Assembly (NCBI GenBank): GCA_003674045.1 | Contig: PENC01000002.1 | Span: 372,001-436,000 of the forward strand | DNA length: 64,000 nucleotides | Reading direction: 5' to 3' | Origin: Streptomyces griseocarneus | GTDB lineage: Bacteria; Actinomycetota; Actinomycetes; Streptomycetales; Streptomycetaceae | Shown here: piece after piece, positions 44,280 through 53,085 of the stretch | Layout: every line of letters starts with the position of its first letter | How positions within the stretch are numbered: position 1 is the first letter of the stretch | The notes under the pieces: model-generated | Seen by the model: the letters and a program-made list of their open reading frames with translations, nothing else | Told to the model about the DNA's origin: nothing | The model's database searches: none | Program-made: the position numbers and the translations under genes

Positions 44280-46037
44280 GTGCCTCAACTTCGCCTTGCC
44301 CTGAACCAGATCGACACCTGCGTCGGTGACCTCACGGGGAACGCCGAGTCGATCGTCCGCTGGACCCGGCACTCCGCCGAGCGGGGTGCCCACCTGGCGG
44401 TCTTCCCCGAGATGGCGCTCACCGGCTATCCCGTCGAGGACCTCGCGCTGCGCTCCTCGTTCGTCGAGGCGGGCCGGGAGGCACTGCGCGGGCTCGCGGC
44501 GCGCCTCGCCGCCGAGGGCCTCGGCGAACTGCCGGTGGTCGTCGGCTATCTGGACCGCAGCGAGAACGACCAGCCCCGGCTCGGCAGGCCCGCGGGCGCG
44601 CCGGAGAACGCCGCCGCCGTGCTGCACCGGGGCGAGGTGGCACTCTCCTTCGCCAAGCACCACCTGCCCAACTACGGGGTGTTCGACGAGTTCCGCTACT
44701 TCGTGCCCGGCGACACCATGCCGGTGGTGCGGGTGCACGGCGTGGACGTCGCGCTCGCCATCTGCGAGGACCTGTGGCAGGAGGGCGGCCGGGTGCCCGC
44801 CGCCCGCGCCGCCGGTGCCGGGCTGCTGGTGTCGGTCAACGCCTCCCCGTACGAGCGGGAGAAGGACGACACCCGGCTGGAACTGGTCCGCAAGCGCGCC
44901 CAGGAGGTGGGCTGCACGACGGCGTACGTCGCGATGACCGGCGGCCAGGACGACCTGGTCTTCGACGGCGACACGATCGTCGTCGACCGCGACGGCCGGG
45001 TCCTCGCGCGGGCCCCGCAGTTCGCGGAGCACTGCACGGTGATCGACCTCGACCTCCCGGCCGCCGCCCCCGAGGCACCGTCCGGCGTGGTGGACGACGG
45101 TCTGCGCATCGAGCACGTCACCCTCTCCGCCGACCCGCTGCCCGCCTACGAGCCGACGGCGGCCGGGGCGGTGGCGGAGCGGCTGGACGACGAGGAGGAG
45201 GTGTACCAGGCGCTGGTCACCGGCCTGCGCGCGTACGTCGTCAAGAACGGCTTCCGCAGTGTCCTGGTCGGGCTGTCCGGCGGCATCGACTCCGCGCTCG
45301 TGGCCGCCATCGCGTGCGACGCGGTCGGCGCGGAGAACGTGTACGGCGTGGCGATGCCGTCCCGCTACTCCTCCGAGCACTCCGTCGCGGACGCCGAGGA
45401 GCTCGCCCGGCGCACCGGGCTGAACTTCCGCATCGTGCCGATCGGGCCGATGTTCGACGCCTACATGGGCGCCCTGGGGCTCACCGGCCTCGCCGAGGAG
45501 AACCTCCAGTCACGGCTGCGCGGCACGATGCTGATGGCCATCTCCAACCAGGAGGGCCACATCGTGCTGGCCCCGGGCAACAAGTCCGAGCTGGCCTGCG
45601 GTTACTCGACGCTGTACGGCGACTCGGTGGGCGCGTACGGGCCCATCAAGGACGTCTACAAGACCTCCGTCTTCGCCCTCGCCCGCCGGCGCAACCGGGC
45701 GGCCGAGGAACGCGGCGAGATGCCGCCCATCCCGGAGAACTCCATCACCAAGCCCCCGAGCGCCGAACTGCGGCCGGGCCAGGTGGACACGGACTCCCTC
45801 CCGGACTACGCGGTACTGGACCGCCTCCTGGAGCTCTACGTGGACCGCGACCGGGGACGCACCGAGATCATCGCGGCGGGCTTCGACGCGGAGCTGGTCA
45901 CGCGGGTGCTGCGCATGGTGGACACGGCGGAGTACAAGCGCCGCCAGTACCCCCCGGGCACCAAGATCTCCGCGAAGGGCTTCGGCAAGGACCGCCGCCT
46001 GCCGATCACGAACAGGTGGCGGGAGAGCGCCCCGTAA
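44280..46037 (+). CDS. nadE: glutamine-dependent NAD+ synthetase
   Basis: The 585-residue protein has an N-terminal nitrilase-type glutaminase domain with catalytic Glu (VFPEMAL, residue 44), Lys (FAKHHLPNYG) and Cys (AICEDLW), and a C-terminal NAD synthase domain with the ATP-binding VGLSGGIDSAL near residue 330. It amidates nicotinic acid adenine dinucleotide to NAD+ with ammonia from glutamine. The GTG start has no ribosome site and lies 12 bases after ATAAACT, so the message may be leaderless. The stop TAA sits in the loop of a dispersed-element hairpin. Confidence 0.95.
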   Translation: MPQLRLALNQIDTCVGDLTGNAESIVRWTRHSAERGAHLAVFPEMALTGYPVEDLALRSSFVEAGREALRGLAARLAAEGLGELPVVVGYLDRSENDQPRLGRPAGAPENAAAVLHRGEVALSFAKHHLPNYGVFDEFRYFVPGDTMPVVRVHGVDVALAICEDLWQEGGRVPAARAAGAGLLVSVNASPYEREKDDTRLELVRKRAQEVGCTTAYVAMTGGQDDLVFDGDTIVVDRDGRVLARAPQFAEHCTVIDLDLPAAAPEAPSGVVDDGLRIEHVTLSADPLPAYEPTAAGAVAERLDDEEEVYQALVTGLRAYVVKNGFRSVLVGLSGGIDSALVAAIACDAVGAENVYGVAMPSRYSSEHSVADAEELARRTGLNFRIVPIGPMFDAYMGALGLTGLAEENLQSRLRGTMLMAISNQEGHIVLAPGNKSELACGYSTLYGDSVGAYGPIKDVYKTSVFALARRRNRAAEERGEMPPIPENSITKPPSAELRPGQVDTDSLPDYAVLDRLLELYVDRDRGRTEIIAAGFDAELVTRVLRMVDTAEYKRRQYPPGTKISAKGFGKDRRLPITNRWRESAP

Positions 46038-46190
46038 GGGGCGCGGGGAACTGCGCGACCAGCCGTCGACGACCCGCAGCCGCGCACCGGGCCCGGGTGG
46101 CAACCCGGTAGGCGCACCGACCACCGGCCCGCACCCGCCGCGCGGAACGGTGGAGGCCTGGGGGCGAACCCCCAGAACCCCTTCCGCGGC
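46027..46190 (+). repeat. dispersed element overlapping nadE stop (R7)
   Basis: GCGCCCC-gtaa-GGGGCGC (46027-46044) is a perfect hairpin with a GNRA-type loop that includes the nadE stop codon. GGGGAACTGCGCGACCAGCC follows, then a tail with CCCGGGTGGCAACCCGGTAG and more dyads to about 46190. It probably ends the nadE transcript. Confidence 0.82.
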
Positions 46191-46193
46191 TCC

Positions 46194-46316
46194 CTAGTAG
46201 TGCCCCGGACCGTTCGCCTCGGGACAGACGACCACCGACCCGTCCGGCTGGGCGATCAAGCCCTTGCCCTCGCAGTACTGGCACGGCTGCTGCGCCGCCT
46301 GCTGCTCCTCGCTCAT
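46194..46316 (-). CDS. 40-residue zinc-ribbon-like protein
   Basis: The product is MSEEQQAAQQPCQYCEGKGL followed by a short tail with another Cys and ending NGPGHY. CxxCxGxG resembles a DnaJ-type zinc-finger half. Its ATG overlaps the TGA of the upstream 83-residue gene, so the two are translationally coupled. This is too small for an enzyme; it may bind metal or assist a partner. I do not recognise a named family. Confidence 0.6.
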   Translation of the reverse strand: MSEEQQAAQQPCQYCEGKGLIAQPDGSVVVCPEANGPGHY

Positions 46317-46564
46317 GTCTGCTCCCCCCGCGGGATTCTGAAGACGTGTCCGCACCCTTCGTAGGTGATCCGTCCACCGCTGAGCGTGCCCGGCTCCAGC
46401 ATCACGGAGGACGGCAGCCGACCGCACGCCGGACACGTGAGGAATCCACTGCGCACGGGGATGACGACCGGCACCCCGGACGACACCTCCAAGTGGATCC
46501 CGCCCTGCACGCAGTACTCGCGGATCTCTGTTACCTGGCCTTCGGTGAGCGTCGGCTGTGTCAT
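46313..46564 (-). CDS. 83-residue zinc-ribbon-like protein
   Basis: This protein (MTQPTLTEGQVTEIREYCVQ at the start) holds CPACGR in the middle and a later GCGHVF, giving a likely zinc site. It precedes and overlaps the 40-residue gene. A small operon of two Cys-rich proteins is suggested. No function can be assigned. About 165 bases of non-coding sequence separate it from the end of the upstream MFS gene on the same strand. Confidence 0.6.
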   Translation of the reverse strand: MTQPTLTEGQVTEIREYCVQGGIHLEVSSGVPVVIPVRSGFLTCPACGRLPSSVMLEPGTLSGGRITYEGCGHVFRIPRGEQT

Positions 46565-46729
46565 GGCCTGATGGGACCACTCCCCTTTCCTTCCGGCGCG
46601 CCCGGTCCTTCCGGTCCGGTTGATGCTCTTCCCGCACCGGACTCTTGGCAGTGGAACGGCTCACCCGTTGGGGGGACGCGCCCCGGATCGTGCCCCGGCA
46701 GCCGGGGTCCTGTGCTGTGCGCCTCCCCG

Positions 46730-48016
46730 TCACTCCGGACCGCGGCGCGGCCCCGGGCCGACGCCCGCCACCGGCCCCGCGCCGCCCGTGCGCAAGGGTC
46801 GGCCGACGCGCTCGGCCGCCCGCTCGGAGGGCTCACCGGAGGCGACCACGCGGGACACGCCCGTGGCACCCGCGCGGTCCCGGTCCAGCAGACCCGCGAG
46901 CACCGCGACGGCCAGGCCGACGACGGCGAGGGCCGCTCCGACCAGCGTCGGCGAGGTCCAGCCCCAGCCCGCCGCGATGGCGGCGCCGCCGAGCCAGGCG
47001 CCGCCCGCGTTGGCGAGGTTGAACGCCGAGTGGTTGGAGGCCGCGGCCAGCGTGGGGGCCTGCCGCGCCTTGTTCATGACGAGCATCTGGAGCGGCGTGG
47101 TGGTCATGAAGCCGACCGCGCCCAGCACCACGACCGTCACGAGCGCGGCCCACTTCACATGGACGGTGAAGTCGAGGACGACCAGGACGGCGGCGAGCGC
47201 GGCCAGCGAGCCGTACAGCGTGGGGCGCAGCGCCCGGTCGGTGAGCGGGCCCGCGACGAGCGCGCCGAGGGTCATGCCGAGGCCGAAGAGGGCGAGCACG
47301 ACCGTCACGGAGGACTCGGCGAAGCCGGTGACCTCGGTCATCATCGAGGCCAGGTAGCTGTAGACGGCGAACACCCCGGCGAAGCCGAAGACCGCGGTGA
47401 GCAGCCCGAGCAGCACCTGCCGGTCGCCGAGGGCACGCAGCTCCTGGCCGAGGCCCCCGCCGTCCTCGCGCGGAAGGTCCGGGACGAGGGCGGCCAGCGC
47501 GGCCATGGCGACCAGCCCGATGCCGGTGACGACGAGGAAGGTGGCGCGCCAGCCGAGGTGCTGCCCGAGGAGGGTGGCGGCGGGCACGCCGACGATGTTG
47601 GCGACGGTGAGCCCGAGGAACATCGTGGCGACGGCACGGGCCTGCCTGCCCTCGGCCACCAGCCGGGCGGCGACGACCGCGCCGACGCCGAAGAACGCGC
47701 CGTGCGGCAGCCCCGCGAGTACCCGGGCCGCGAGGAGGGGCCCGAAGGACGGGGCGAGCGCGGAGGCCAGATTCCCGATGGTGAAGAGCCCCATGAGCAT
47801 CACCAGCATGCGCTTGCGCGGGATACGGGAGCCGAGCGCGGCGAGCAGCGGGGCACCGACGACCACGCCGAGCGCGTAGGCGGAGACGAGGTGGCCGGCG
47901 GTGGGGACGGAGGTTCCCAGGTCGTCCGCGACATTGGGCAGCAGGCCCATCATCACGAACTCGGTCGTTCCGATACCGAAGGCGGAGACCGCGAGGGCGA
48001 GCAGCGCCAGGGGCAT
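46730..48016 (-). CDS. MFS transporter, AraJ/YdhP-type
   Basis: I chose the ATG at 48016 (MPLALLALAVSAFGIGTTEF), with AAAGGTG upstream; the sequence before it lacks membrane character. The 428-residue protein has 12 membrane helices and the DHA1-type motif after helix 2, GSRIPRKRMLVM. GTTEFVMMGLLP is typical of AraJ/YdhP-like sugar or drug exporters. The C-terminal tail of about 45 residues is hydrophilic. Its likely role is export of a drug or sugar; the substrate is unknown. Confidence 0.88.
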   Translation of the reverse strand: MPLALLALAVSAFGIGTTEFVMMGLLPNVADDLGTSVPTAGHLVSAYALGVVVGAPLLAALGSRIPRKRMLVMLMGLFTIGNLASALAPSFGPLLAARVLAGLPHGAFFGVGAVVAARLVAEGRQARAVATMFLGLTVANIVGVPAATLLGQHLGWRATFLVVTGIGLVAMAALAALVPDLPREDGGGLGQELRALGDRQVLLGLLTAVFGFAGVFAVYSYLASMMTEVTGFAESSVTVVLALFGLGMTLGALVAGPLTDRALRPTLYGSLAALAAVLVVLDFTVHVKWAALVTVVVLGAVGFMTTTPLQMLVMNKARQAPTLAAASNHSAFNLANAGGAWLGGAAIAAGWGWTSPTLVGAALAVVGLAVAVLAGLLDRDRAGATGVSRVVASGEPSERAAERVGRPLRTGGAGPVAGVGPGPRRGPE

Positions 48017-48155
48017 GAGGGGGACACCTTTCGGGGGGCGGGGTGCTGTGGGGGGTGCCATGGGTGCCCATGGAAAGTTCCCCCGCAGAACAAAGACTCC
48101 CCGAAAGTTGTTCCCTTTTGCGAACGCCCAGGTGAACGGGCGGTTGAAGAGCCGG

Positions 48156-49175
48156 TCAGATCTTGACGCGCGCCGCCACCGGGAGGTGGTCGCTGCCGGT
48201 GTCGCCGAGGGTCCAGGCGGAGACCGGCTCCATGCCGCGGACCATGATCTGGTCGATCCGCGCCATCGGGAAGGCCGCGGGCCAGCTGAAGCCGAAGCCG
48301 TCGCCCGCGGCGCCCTGGGCGGAGCGCAGCTGCGAGGTGATGGGGGCGAGCGAGCGGTCGTTCATAGTGCCGTTGAGGTCGCCGAGGAGCACGACCTTCT
48401 TCTCGGGCTCCTGGGCGATGGCCCGGCCCAGCGCCTCGGCGCTGTGGTCGCGCTGGCCCGCGGTGAAGCCCGCGTTCAGCTTCACGCGCACCGACGGCAG
48501 GTGGGCGACATAGACGGCGACGGGGCCCTGCGGGGTGTGGACCGTGGCGCGCAGGGCCCGGACCCAGCCCATCCGGATGTCGACGGGCTGGACCAGTTCG
48601 AGCGGGTACTTGCTCCAGATGCCGACGGTGCCCTGCACCGAGTGGTAGCGGTAGGTGCCCGCGAGCGCGCGCTCGTAGGTGCTGACGGCGGACGGCTTGA
48701 GCTCCTCCAGCGCGAGCACGTCCGCGCCCGAGGCGGCGACGTCCTTGGCGGTGCGCGTGGGGTCGGGGTTCTCGGCGTTGACGTTGTGGCTGACGACCGT
48801 GAAGTTGCCGCCCTTGGCGGATTTGTCGGTGAGCAGCCCGCCGAAGAGGTTGAGCCAGACGACGGCGGGGAGCAGCAGGGCGATCAGCGCGGTCGCCGAG
48901 CGCCGCAGCACGGCGAGGACGAGCAGCACCGGTATGCCGAGGCCGAGCCAGGGCAGGAAGGTCTCGGTGAGGCTGCCGAGGTTGCCCACCGCGTTGGGCA
49001 GGTGGGTGTGGAGCAGCATCAGCAGGCCGAGGACGGCGGCGACCGCGGCGACGACCAGGCCGCGGCGCCACACGCCGGGGCCCCGCCACTGGTCCATGAG
49101 GCGCCGGGCCCGGGATACGGCCTGCTCCGGCCCGTCCCCGTCGTGACCCGTCTCCTGCATGTACGCCTGCGCCAT
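48156..49175 (-). CDS. membrane-anchored endonuclease/exonuclease/phosphatase-family protein
   Basis: The 339-residue protein has three membrane helices in the first 110 residues, then an EEP domain on the outer side: NFTVVSHNVNAEN, DVLALEELKPS (metal Glu), YVAHLPSVR, KVVLLGDLNGTMND, MARIDQIMVRG and DTGSDHLPVAA (catalytic His). The substrate could be a nucleic acid or a phospholipid/phosphoester. GAGGG lies just before the ATG at 49175. It is on the same strand as the downstream MFS gene with 139 bases between. Confidence 0.87.
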   Translation of the reverse strand: MAQAYMQETGHDGDGPEQAVSRARRLMDQWRGPGVWRRGLVVAAVAAVLGLLMLLHTHLPNAVGNLGSLTETFLPWLGLGIPVLLVLAVLRRSATALIALLLPAVVWLNLFGGLLTDKSAKGGNFTVVSHNVNAENPDPTRTAKDVAASGADVLALEELKPSAVSTYERALAGTYRYHSVQGTVGIWSKYPLELVQPVDIRMGWVRALRATVHTPQGPVAVYVAHLPSVRVKLNAGFTAGQRDHSAEALGRAIAQEPEKKVVLLGDLNGTMNDRSLAPITSQLRSAQGAAGDGFGFSWPAAFPMARIDQIMVRGMEPVSAWTLGDTGSDHLPVAARVKI

Positions 49176-49351
49176 CGGCCGCCCTCACTGATCGTCCCGC
49201 TGTGACCCCCGCACGACGATAGGTGATCACCGCCGGGGTCCGTTTCCGCACACCCCGAACGGGGTGTCGGTGGGGAGGACGAACGTCCGGACCGCACGGG
49301 TTCCGGTGTCCGGGCCGTACGGCTGTGCTGTGACAGAACGGGCATATTCGA

Positions 49352-49388
49352 GCGCCCCGCGCGCCCCGGAAGGGGACGGGCGGGGCGC
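49352..49388 (-). terminator. hairpin after TetR-MFS operon
   Basis: GCGCCCCGC (49352-49360) pairs with GCGGGGCGC (49380-49388), with an inner CCCC-ggaa-GGGG stem. It lies 9 bases beyond the TetR stop at 49398 (minus strand), so it probably ends that operon. Confidence 0.78.
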
Positions 49389-49397
49389 CCTGTGGTG

Positions 49398-50030
49398 TCA
49401 GGGCCGGGGCCGCGCGCCCTCCATGACGGCGTCGACGATCTCCTCCGCGAGCCCCTCGGGCAGCTCCTCCGACTCGTGGAAGACCGCCCGGGAGAGCATG
49501 GGGCCGACGAACAGCTCGGAGAGGAGCCGCGCGTCCAGGTCGGCCCGGAGCTCCCCCGTGGCCATGCCGCGCCTGATCACCGCGACGGTGGTCTCGCGCC
49601 GGGCGAGGATGACCGTGTCGTGGTACTCCTTCCAGAGCCGGGGCTGGGCCTTGACCTGGCCCAGGACCGTGCGCAGGACGACGGAGGAACGCTTGGCGAG
49701 GCCCCGTCTGCGCAGTCCTTCCAGGAGGAGGACGAGGTCCTCGCGCGCGGACCGTCCGGGGAGCTCGGGGTCGGCGGCGTCCAGGGAGCGCAGCACGTCG
49801 ACCATCAGCTCCTCCTTGCCCGCCCAGCGGCGGTAGAGGGTGGCCTTGCCGACGCCCGTCTCGCGGGCGATGCGCTCCATCGACAGGTCGCCGATGGTGG
49901 TGCCCTCCTCCAGGAGGCGCAGCACGGTCTCGACGACGGCGGTGTCGACGGCGGCGTTGCGCGGGCGGCCGCGCCGTTCCGCGGTCCCCGTCGCACCCTC
50001 TGCCATACGGTCCCCGGGCGGGTACGTCAT
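49398..50030 (-). CDS. TetR-family regulator of linked efflux gene
   Basis: The 210-residue protein has the TetR HTH ([48 protein letters not shown]) and a helical ligand domain. The ATG at 50030 overlaps the stop of the DHA2 exporter gene (ATGA), so the two are coupled. Such pairs normally repress their own operon and are released by the exporter's substrate. A strong palindrome over the operon promoter at 51735-51758 is the probable operator. An alternative start is 50006. Confidence 0.92.
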   Translation of the reverse strand: MTYPPGDRMAEGATGTAERRGRPRNAAVDTAVVETVLRLLEEGTTIGDLSMERIARETGVGKATLYRRWAGKEELMVDVLRSLDAADPELPGRSAREDLVLLLEGLRRRGLAKRSSVVLRTVLGQVKAQPRLWKEYHDTVILARRETTVAVIRRGMATGELRADLDARLLSELFVGPMLSRAVFHESEELPEGLAEEIVDAVMEGARPRP

Positions 50031-51715
50031 GCCTCGGCCCCCGCCTGCACGGTCTCCGCGTCCGGCCTGGTGCCCGCGCCGCCCGTGCGGGCCGCGGCGC
50101 GGCCCGGCAGGAAGAGCGCGACGACGAGGGCGCCGAGCAGGGCGACGGCGGTGGAGCCGAGCACGGTGATGTGCATGGCGTGGATGAAGGCGTCCTTGGC
50201 GGGGCCGACGAGCGCCTTGCCCGCGGGGCCGAGCCGCTCGGCGACGCCCAGGGTGGCCTCGACGGACTCGCCCGCCGCGTGCCGCGCGGCGCCGGACAGC
50301 CCGGGGACGGCGTCGAGCTTGTCGGAGATGCCGGAGCGGTAGGTGGTGGAGAGCACGGAGCCGAGCACGGCGACACCGAGCGCGCCGCCGATCTGCCGGA
50401 AGGTGTTGTTCACGGCGGAGCCGGAACCGGCCTTCTCCCGGGGCAGCGACTGCATGATCGAGACGGTGGCGGGCGGCATGATGTGCGCCATCGCGGTGCC
50501 CTGGAGGAAGAACAGCACCTCCAGGACCCAGATCGGGGTGTCGACGTCGAGCAGCAGGAAGCCCGCGGTGGTGGCGGCGACGAGCACCATGCCGACGGTG
50601 CACACGGCCTTCGCGCCGAACTTCTCGACGACATGGCGGGCGCGCGGCGCGAAGAACATCTGGGCTGCGGCGAGCGGCAGGAGCAGCAGGCCGCTCTGCA
50701 GCGGGGTGTAGCCGCGCACGCTCTGTGTGTAGAAGACGATGAAGAAGGTGGTGCCCATCAGCGCGAAGAAGACCAGCGCGATGGAGGAGACGGCGGCGGA
50801 GAACGCGGGGTTCTTGAAATACCGCACGTCGATGGCCGGGTGCGCGCTACGCCGCTCGTGCAGGACGAAGGCCACCAGGACCAGCAGCCCGCCGCCGACC
50901 GTGCCGTAGACCTCGGGGTCGGTGAAGTCGGCGAGCTGGCCGCCCTTGATGATCCCGTAGACCAGCAGCACGAGCCCCACGACGGACAGCAGCACGCCGA
51001 CCGGGTCGAGGCGGCCGGGCTTGGGGTCCTTGGAGTCGGGGACGAGCAGCACCATCGCGATCAGGCCGACGATCACGATCGGGACGTTCACGAGGAAGAC
51101 CGAGCCCCACCAGAAGTGGTCGAGCAGGATGCCGCCGGTGATCGGCCCTATGGCGATCGCGAGCCCGACGGCGCCCGCCCAGATGCCGATGGCCTTGGGC
51201 TGCTCCTCGCGCTCGAAGACGTTCATGATGATCGCGAGCGTCGAGGGCATCACGAACGCGCCGCCGAAGCCCATCACGGCGCGGAAGGCGATCAGTTCAC
51301 CGGGGGAACCGGCGAACGCGGAGACCACCGAGCCGATGCCGAACACGACCATGCCGAAGAGCAGGACCTTCTTCCGGCCGAGCCGGTCGCCGAGCAGGCC
51401 CGCGGTGAAGAGTATTCCGGCGAAGACCAGCGTGTAGGAGTTGATCGCCCACTCCAGCTGGCTCTGGGTGGCGCCGAGGCCGGTGGGGGCCGGGGAGGCG
51501 ATGGTCTTCATCGCCACGTTGAGGATCGAGTTGTCCAGCACCACGATCAGCAGGCTGAACAGCAGGACGGTCAGGATCGCCCACCGTCTGCGGTGGATCG
51601 CCTCGGGGACCCTGCGGGCGGTCGCCGCCGCGGGCGCGCCGGGGGTGCGAGGGGAAGGAGAGCCAGGGGAGCCAGGGGAATCGGAAGGGGACGCCCCTGG
51701 GGGAACAGTCGCCAT
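50027..51715 (-). CDS. DHA2-family (EmrB/QacA-type) multidrug exporter
   Basis: The 562-residue protein starts at 51715 after GGGTGG; an upstream start at 51736 would overlap the operator. It has a Pro/Ala-rich head, then 14 membrane helices. Motifs include [12 protein letters not shown], the D1-type [13 protein letters not shown], and [20 protein letters not shown]. These are typical of QacA/EmrB drug:H+ antiporters. The linked TetR gene overlaps its stop. It likely exports a lipophilic drug or metabolite. Confidence 0.93.
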   Translation of the reverse strand: MATVPPGASPSDSPGSPGSPSPRTPGAPAAATARRVPEAIHRRRWAILTVLLFSLLIVVLDNSILNVAMKTIASPAPTGLGATQSQLEWAINSYTLVFAGILFTAGLLGDRLGRKKVLLFGMVVFGIGSVVSAFAGSPGELIAFRAVMGFGGAFVMPSTLAIIMNVFEREEQPKAIGIWAGAVGLAIAIGPITGGILLDHFWWGSVFLVNVPIVIVGLIAMVLLVPDSKDPKPGRLDPVGVLLSVVGLVLLVYGIIKGGQLADFTDPEVYGTVGGGLLVLVAFVLHERRSAHPAIDVRYFKNPAFSAAVSSIALVFFALMGTTFFIVFYTQSVRGYTPLQSGLLLLPLAAAQMFFAPRARHVVEKFGAKAVCTVGMVLVAATTAGFLLLDVDTPIWVLEVLFFLQGTAMAHIMPPATVSIMQSLPREKAGSGSAVNNTFRQIGGALGVAVLGSVLSTTYRSGISDKLDAVPGLSGAARHAAGESVEATLGVAERLGPAGKALVGPAKDAFIHAMHITVLGSTAVALLGALVVALFLPGRAAARTGGAGTRPDAETVQAGAEA

Positions 51716-51734
51716 GGGGGCCACCCTAAGCCCC

Positions 51735-51758
51735 ATACGATACGGACCCGTCTCGTAT
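51735..51758. promoter_or_regulatory. 24-bp palindrome, TetR operator candidate
   Basis: ATACGATACGG (51735-51745) faces CCGTCTCGTAT (51748-51758) across AC, with a single mismatch. It lies 20 bases upstream of the exporter start and should overlap its promoter. Confidence 0.75.
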
Positions 51759-51873
51759 TGGAAAGTCTTTGCGAAGGACCGCTCTGGCCTGCCCGCGCGG
51801 GGCGTGTCAGCATGGGAGGTGATCCGGGGACGCCGTCAGGGCGCCTCGAGACGACAGCACAGGAGCAACCGCC

Positions 51874-52743
51874 ATGACGCATGCCCAGAACGCCCCCGAC
51901 AGCAGCCCCGCGAACCCCAAGGCGCTGTACGGAGGGACGAGTTCCCGGCGTATCACCGTCCGCGACATCGCCGCCGCCAAGGCCCGCGGCGAGAAGTGGC
52001 CCATGCTCACCGCCTACGACGCGATGACCGCCTCCGTCTTCGACGAGGCGGGGATCCCCGTCCTGCTGGTCGGCGACTCCATGGGCAACTGTCACCTCGG
52101 TTACGAGTCCACCGTGCCCGTCACGCTGGACGAGATCGCCGTCCTGTCCGCCGCCGTCGTACGCGGCTCCAAGCGCGCCCTCGTCGTCGCCGACCTGCCC
52201 TTCGGCACCTACCAGGAGGGCCCGGTGCAGGCCCTGCGCAGCGCCACCCGACTGGTGAAGGAGACCGGCGTCGGCGCGATCAAGCTGGAGGGCGGCGAGC
52301 GGTCCGCCGAGCAGATCCGGCTGCTCGTCGACGCGGGCATCCCGGTGATGGCCCACATCGGCCTCACCCCGCAGTCCGTCAACGCCTTCGGCGGCTACCC
52401 CGTGCAGGGGCGCGGCGAGGAGGCGGCCCAGCAGCTGCTCCGCGACGCGAAGGCCGTCCAGGACGCGGGGGCCTTCTCCGTCGTCCTGGAGCTTGTCCCC
52501 GCCGAGCTCGCGGCGGAGGTCACCCGCACCCTCCACATCCCCACCGTCGGCATCGGCGCGGGCCCCCACTGCGACGCGCAGGTCCTGGTCTGGACGGACA
52601 TGGCCGGCATGACGTCCGGTCGCGTCCCCCGCTTCGTGAAGCAGTACGCGGACGTGCGGGCGTCCCTGACGGACGCGGCGCGTGCTTTTGGGGCCGATGT
52701 GACGGCGGGGGCGTACCCCGCCGAGGCCCACTCGTTCCACTAG
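51874..52743 (+). CDS. panB: 3-methyl-2-oxobutanoate hydroxymethyltransferase
   Basis: PanB makes ketopantoate from 2-oxoisovalerate and methylene-tetrahydrofolate, the first committed step to pantothenate and coenzyme A. The 289-residue protein shows [62 protein letters not shown], and [20 protein letters not shown]. Length matches the family. AGGAG lies upstream. A dispersed element follows its stop within about 10 bases. No panC or panD is adjacent. Confidence 0.97.
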   Translation: MTHAQNAPDSSPANPKALYGGTSSRRITVRDIAAAKARGEKWPMLTAYDAMTASVFDEAGIPVLLVGDSMGNCHLGYESTVPVTLDEIAVLSAAVVRGSKRALVVADLPFGTYQEGPVQALRSATRLVKETGVGAIKLEGGERSAEQIRLLVDAGIPVMAHIGLTPQSVNAFGGYPVQGRGEEAAQQLLRDAKAVQDAGAFSVVLELVPAELAAEVTRTLHIPTVGIGAGPHCDAQVLVWTDMAGMTSGRVPRFVKQYADVRASLTDAARAFGADVTAGAYPAEAHSFH

Positions 52744-52749
52744 GGGGCA

Positions 52750-53022
52750 CTGACCGGGGGCTCCGCCCCCGGCCCCCCCCCGCGCCCACCGGGCTGCCAC
52801 ATGAGTCCGGTGGGCGGCTACAGGCCATACCTGGCTGGTCGCGCAGTTCCCCGCGCCCCTGACGGGGCGCACCCCGTCCCGTCACCTTCCCCCCGGTTGT
52901 GGGCATGCGTTCCGCAAAGGGCTGGGGGTCCCCCCGGACGAAGTCTGGGGGAGGGTGGGCACAACCGGACCACCGGGCCGCACCGAAACGGGGTCCGGGG
53001 GCGGAGCCCCCGGTCACAGGGG
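52750..53022 (-). repeat. dispersed element, long form, inverted (R8)
   Basis: The minus strand carries GCCCC-gtca-GGGGC and the core (about 52860-52832), and the same roughly 100-bp module as R2 at about 52895-53000 (with CGTTTCGGTGCGGCCCGGTG in minus-strand reading). GC-rich dyads lie at both ends. It fills almost the whole gap between panB and the ABC exporter's repeats. Confidence 0.82.
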
Positions 53023-53024
53023 GA

Positions 53025-53076
53025 TGTCGGTTCGCTGTCGGCCGACTGTCGGTCGATTGTCAGTGGCACCTGTCAC
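53025..53076 (+). promoter_or_regulatory. four exact 11-bp direct repeats before the ABC exporter
   Basis: TGTCGG occurs at 53025, 53036 and 53047 and TGTCAG at 53058, all exactly 11 bp apart, with TGTCAC at 53071. The array ends ten bases before the ATG at 53086. Direct repeats with 11-bp spacing are the known site form for SARP/AfsR and PhoP-type winged-helix proteins. An AfsR/SARP-like gene lies downstream. The binding factor is inferred. Confidence 0.55.
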
Positions 53077-53085
53077 GGTTACCCC

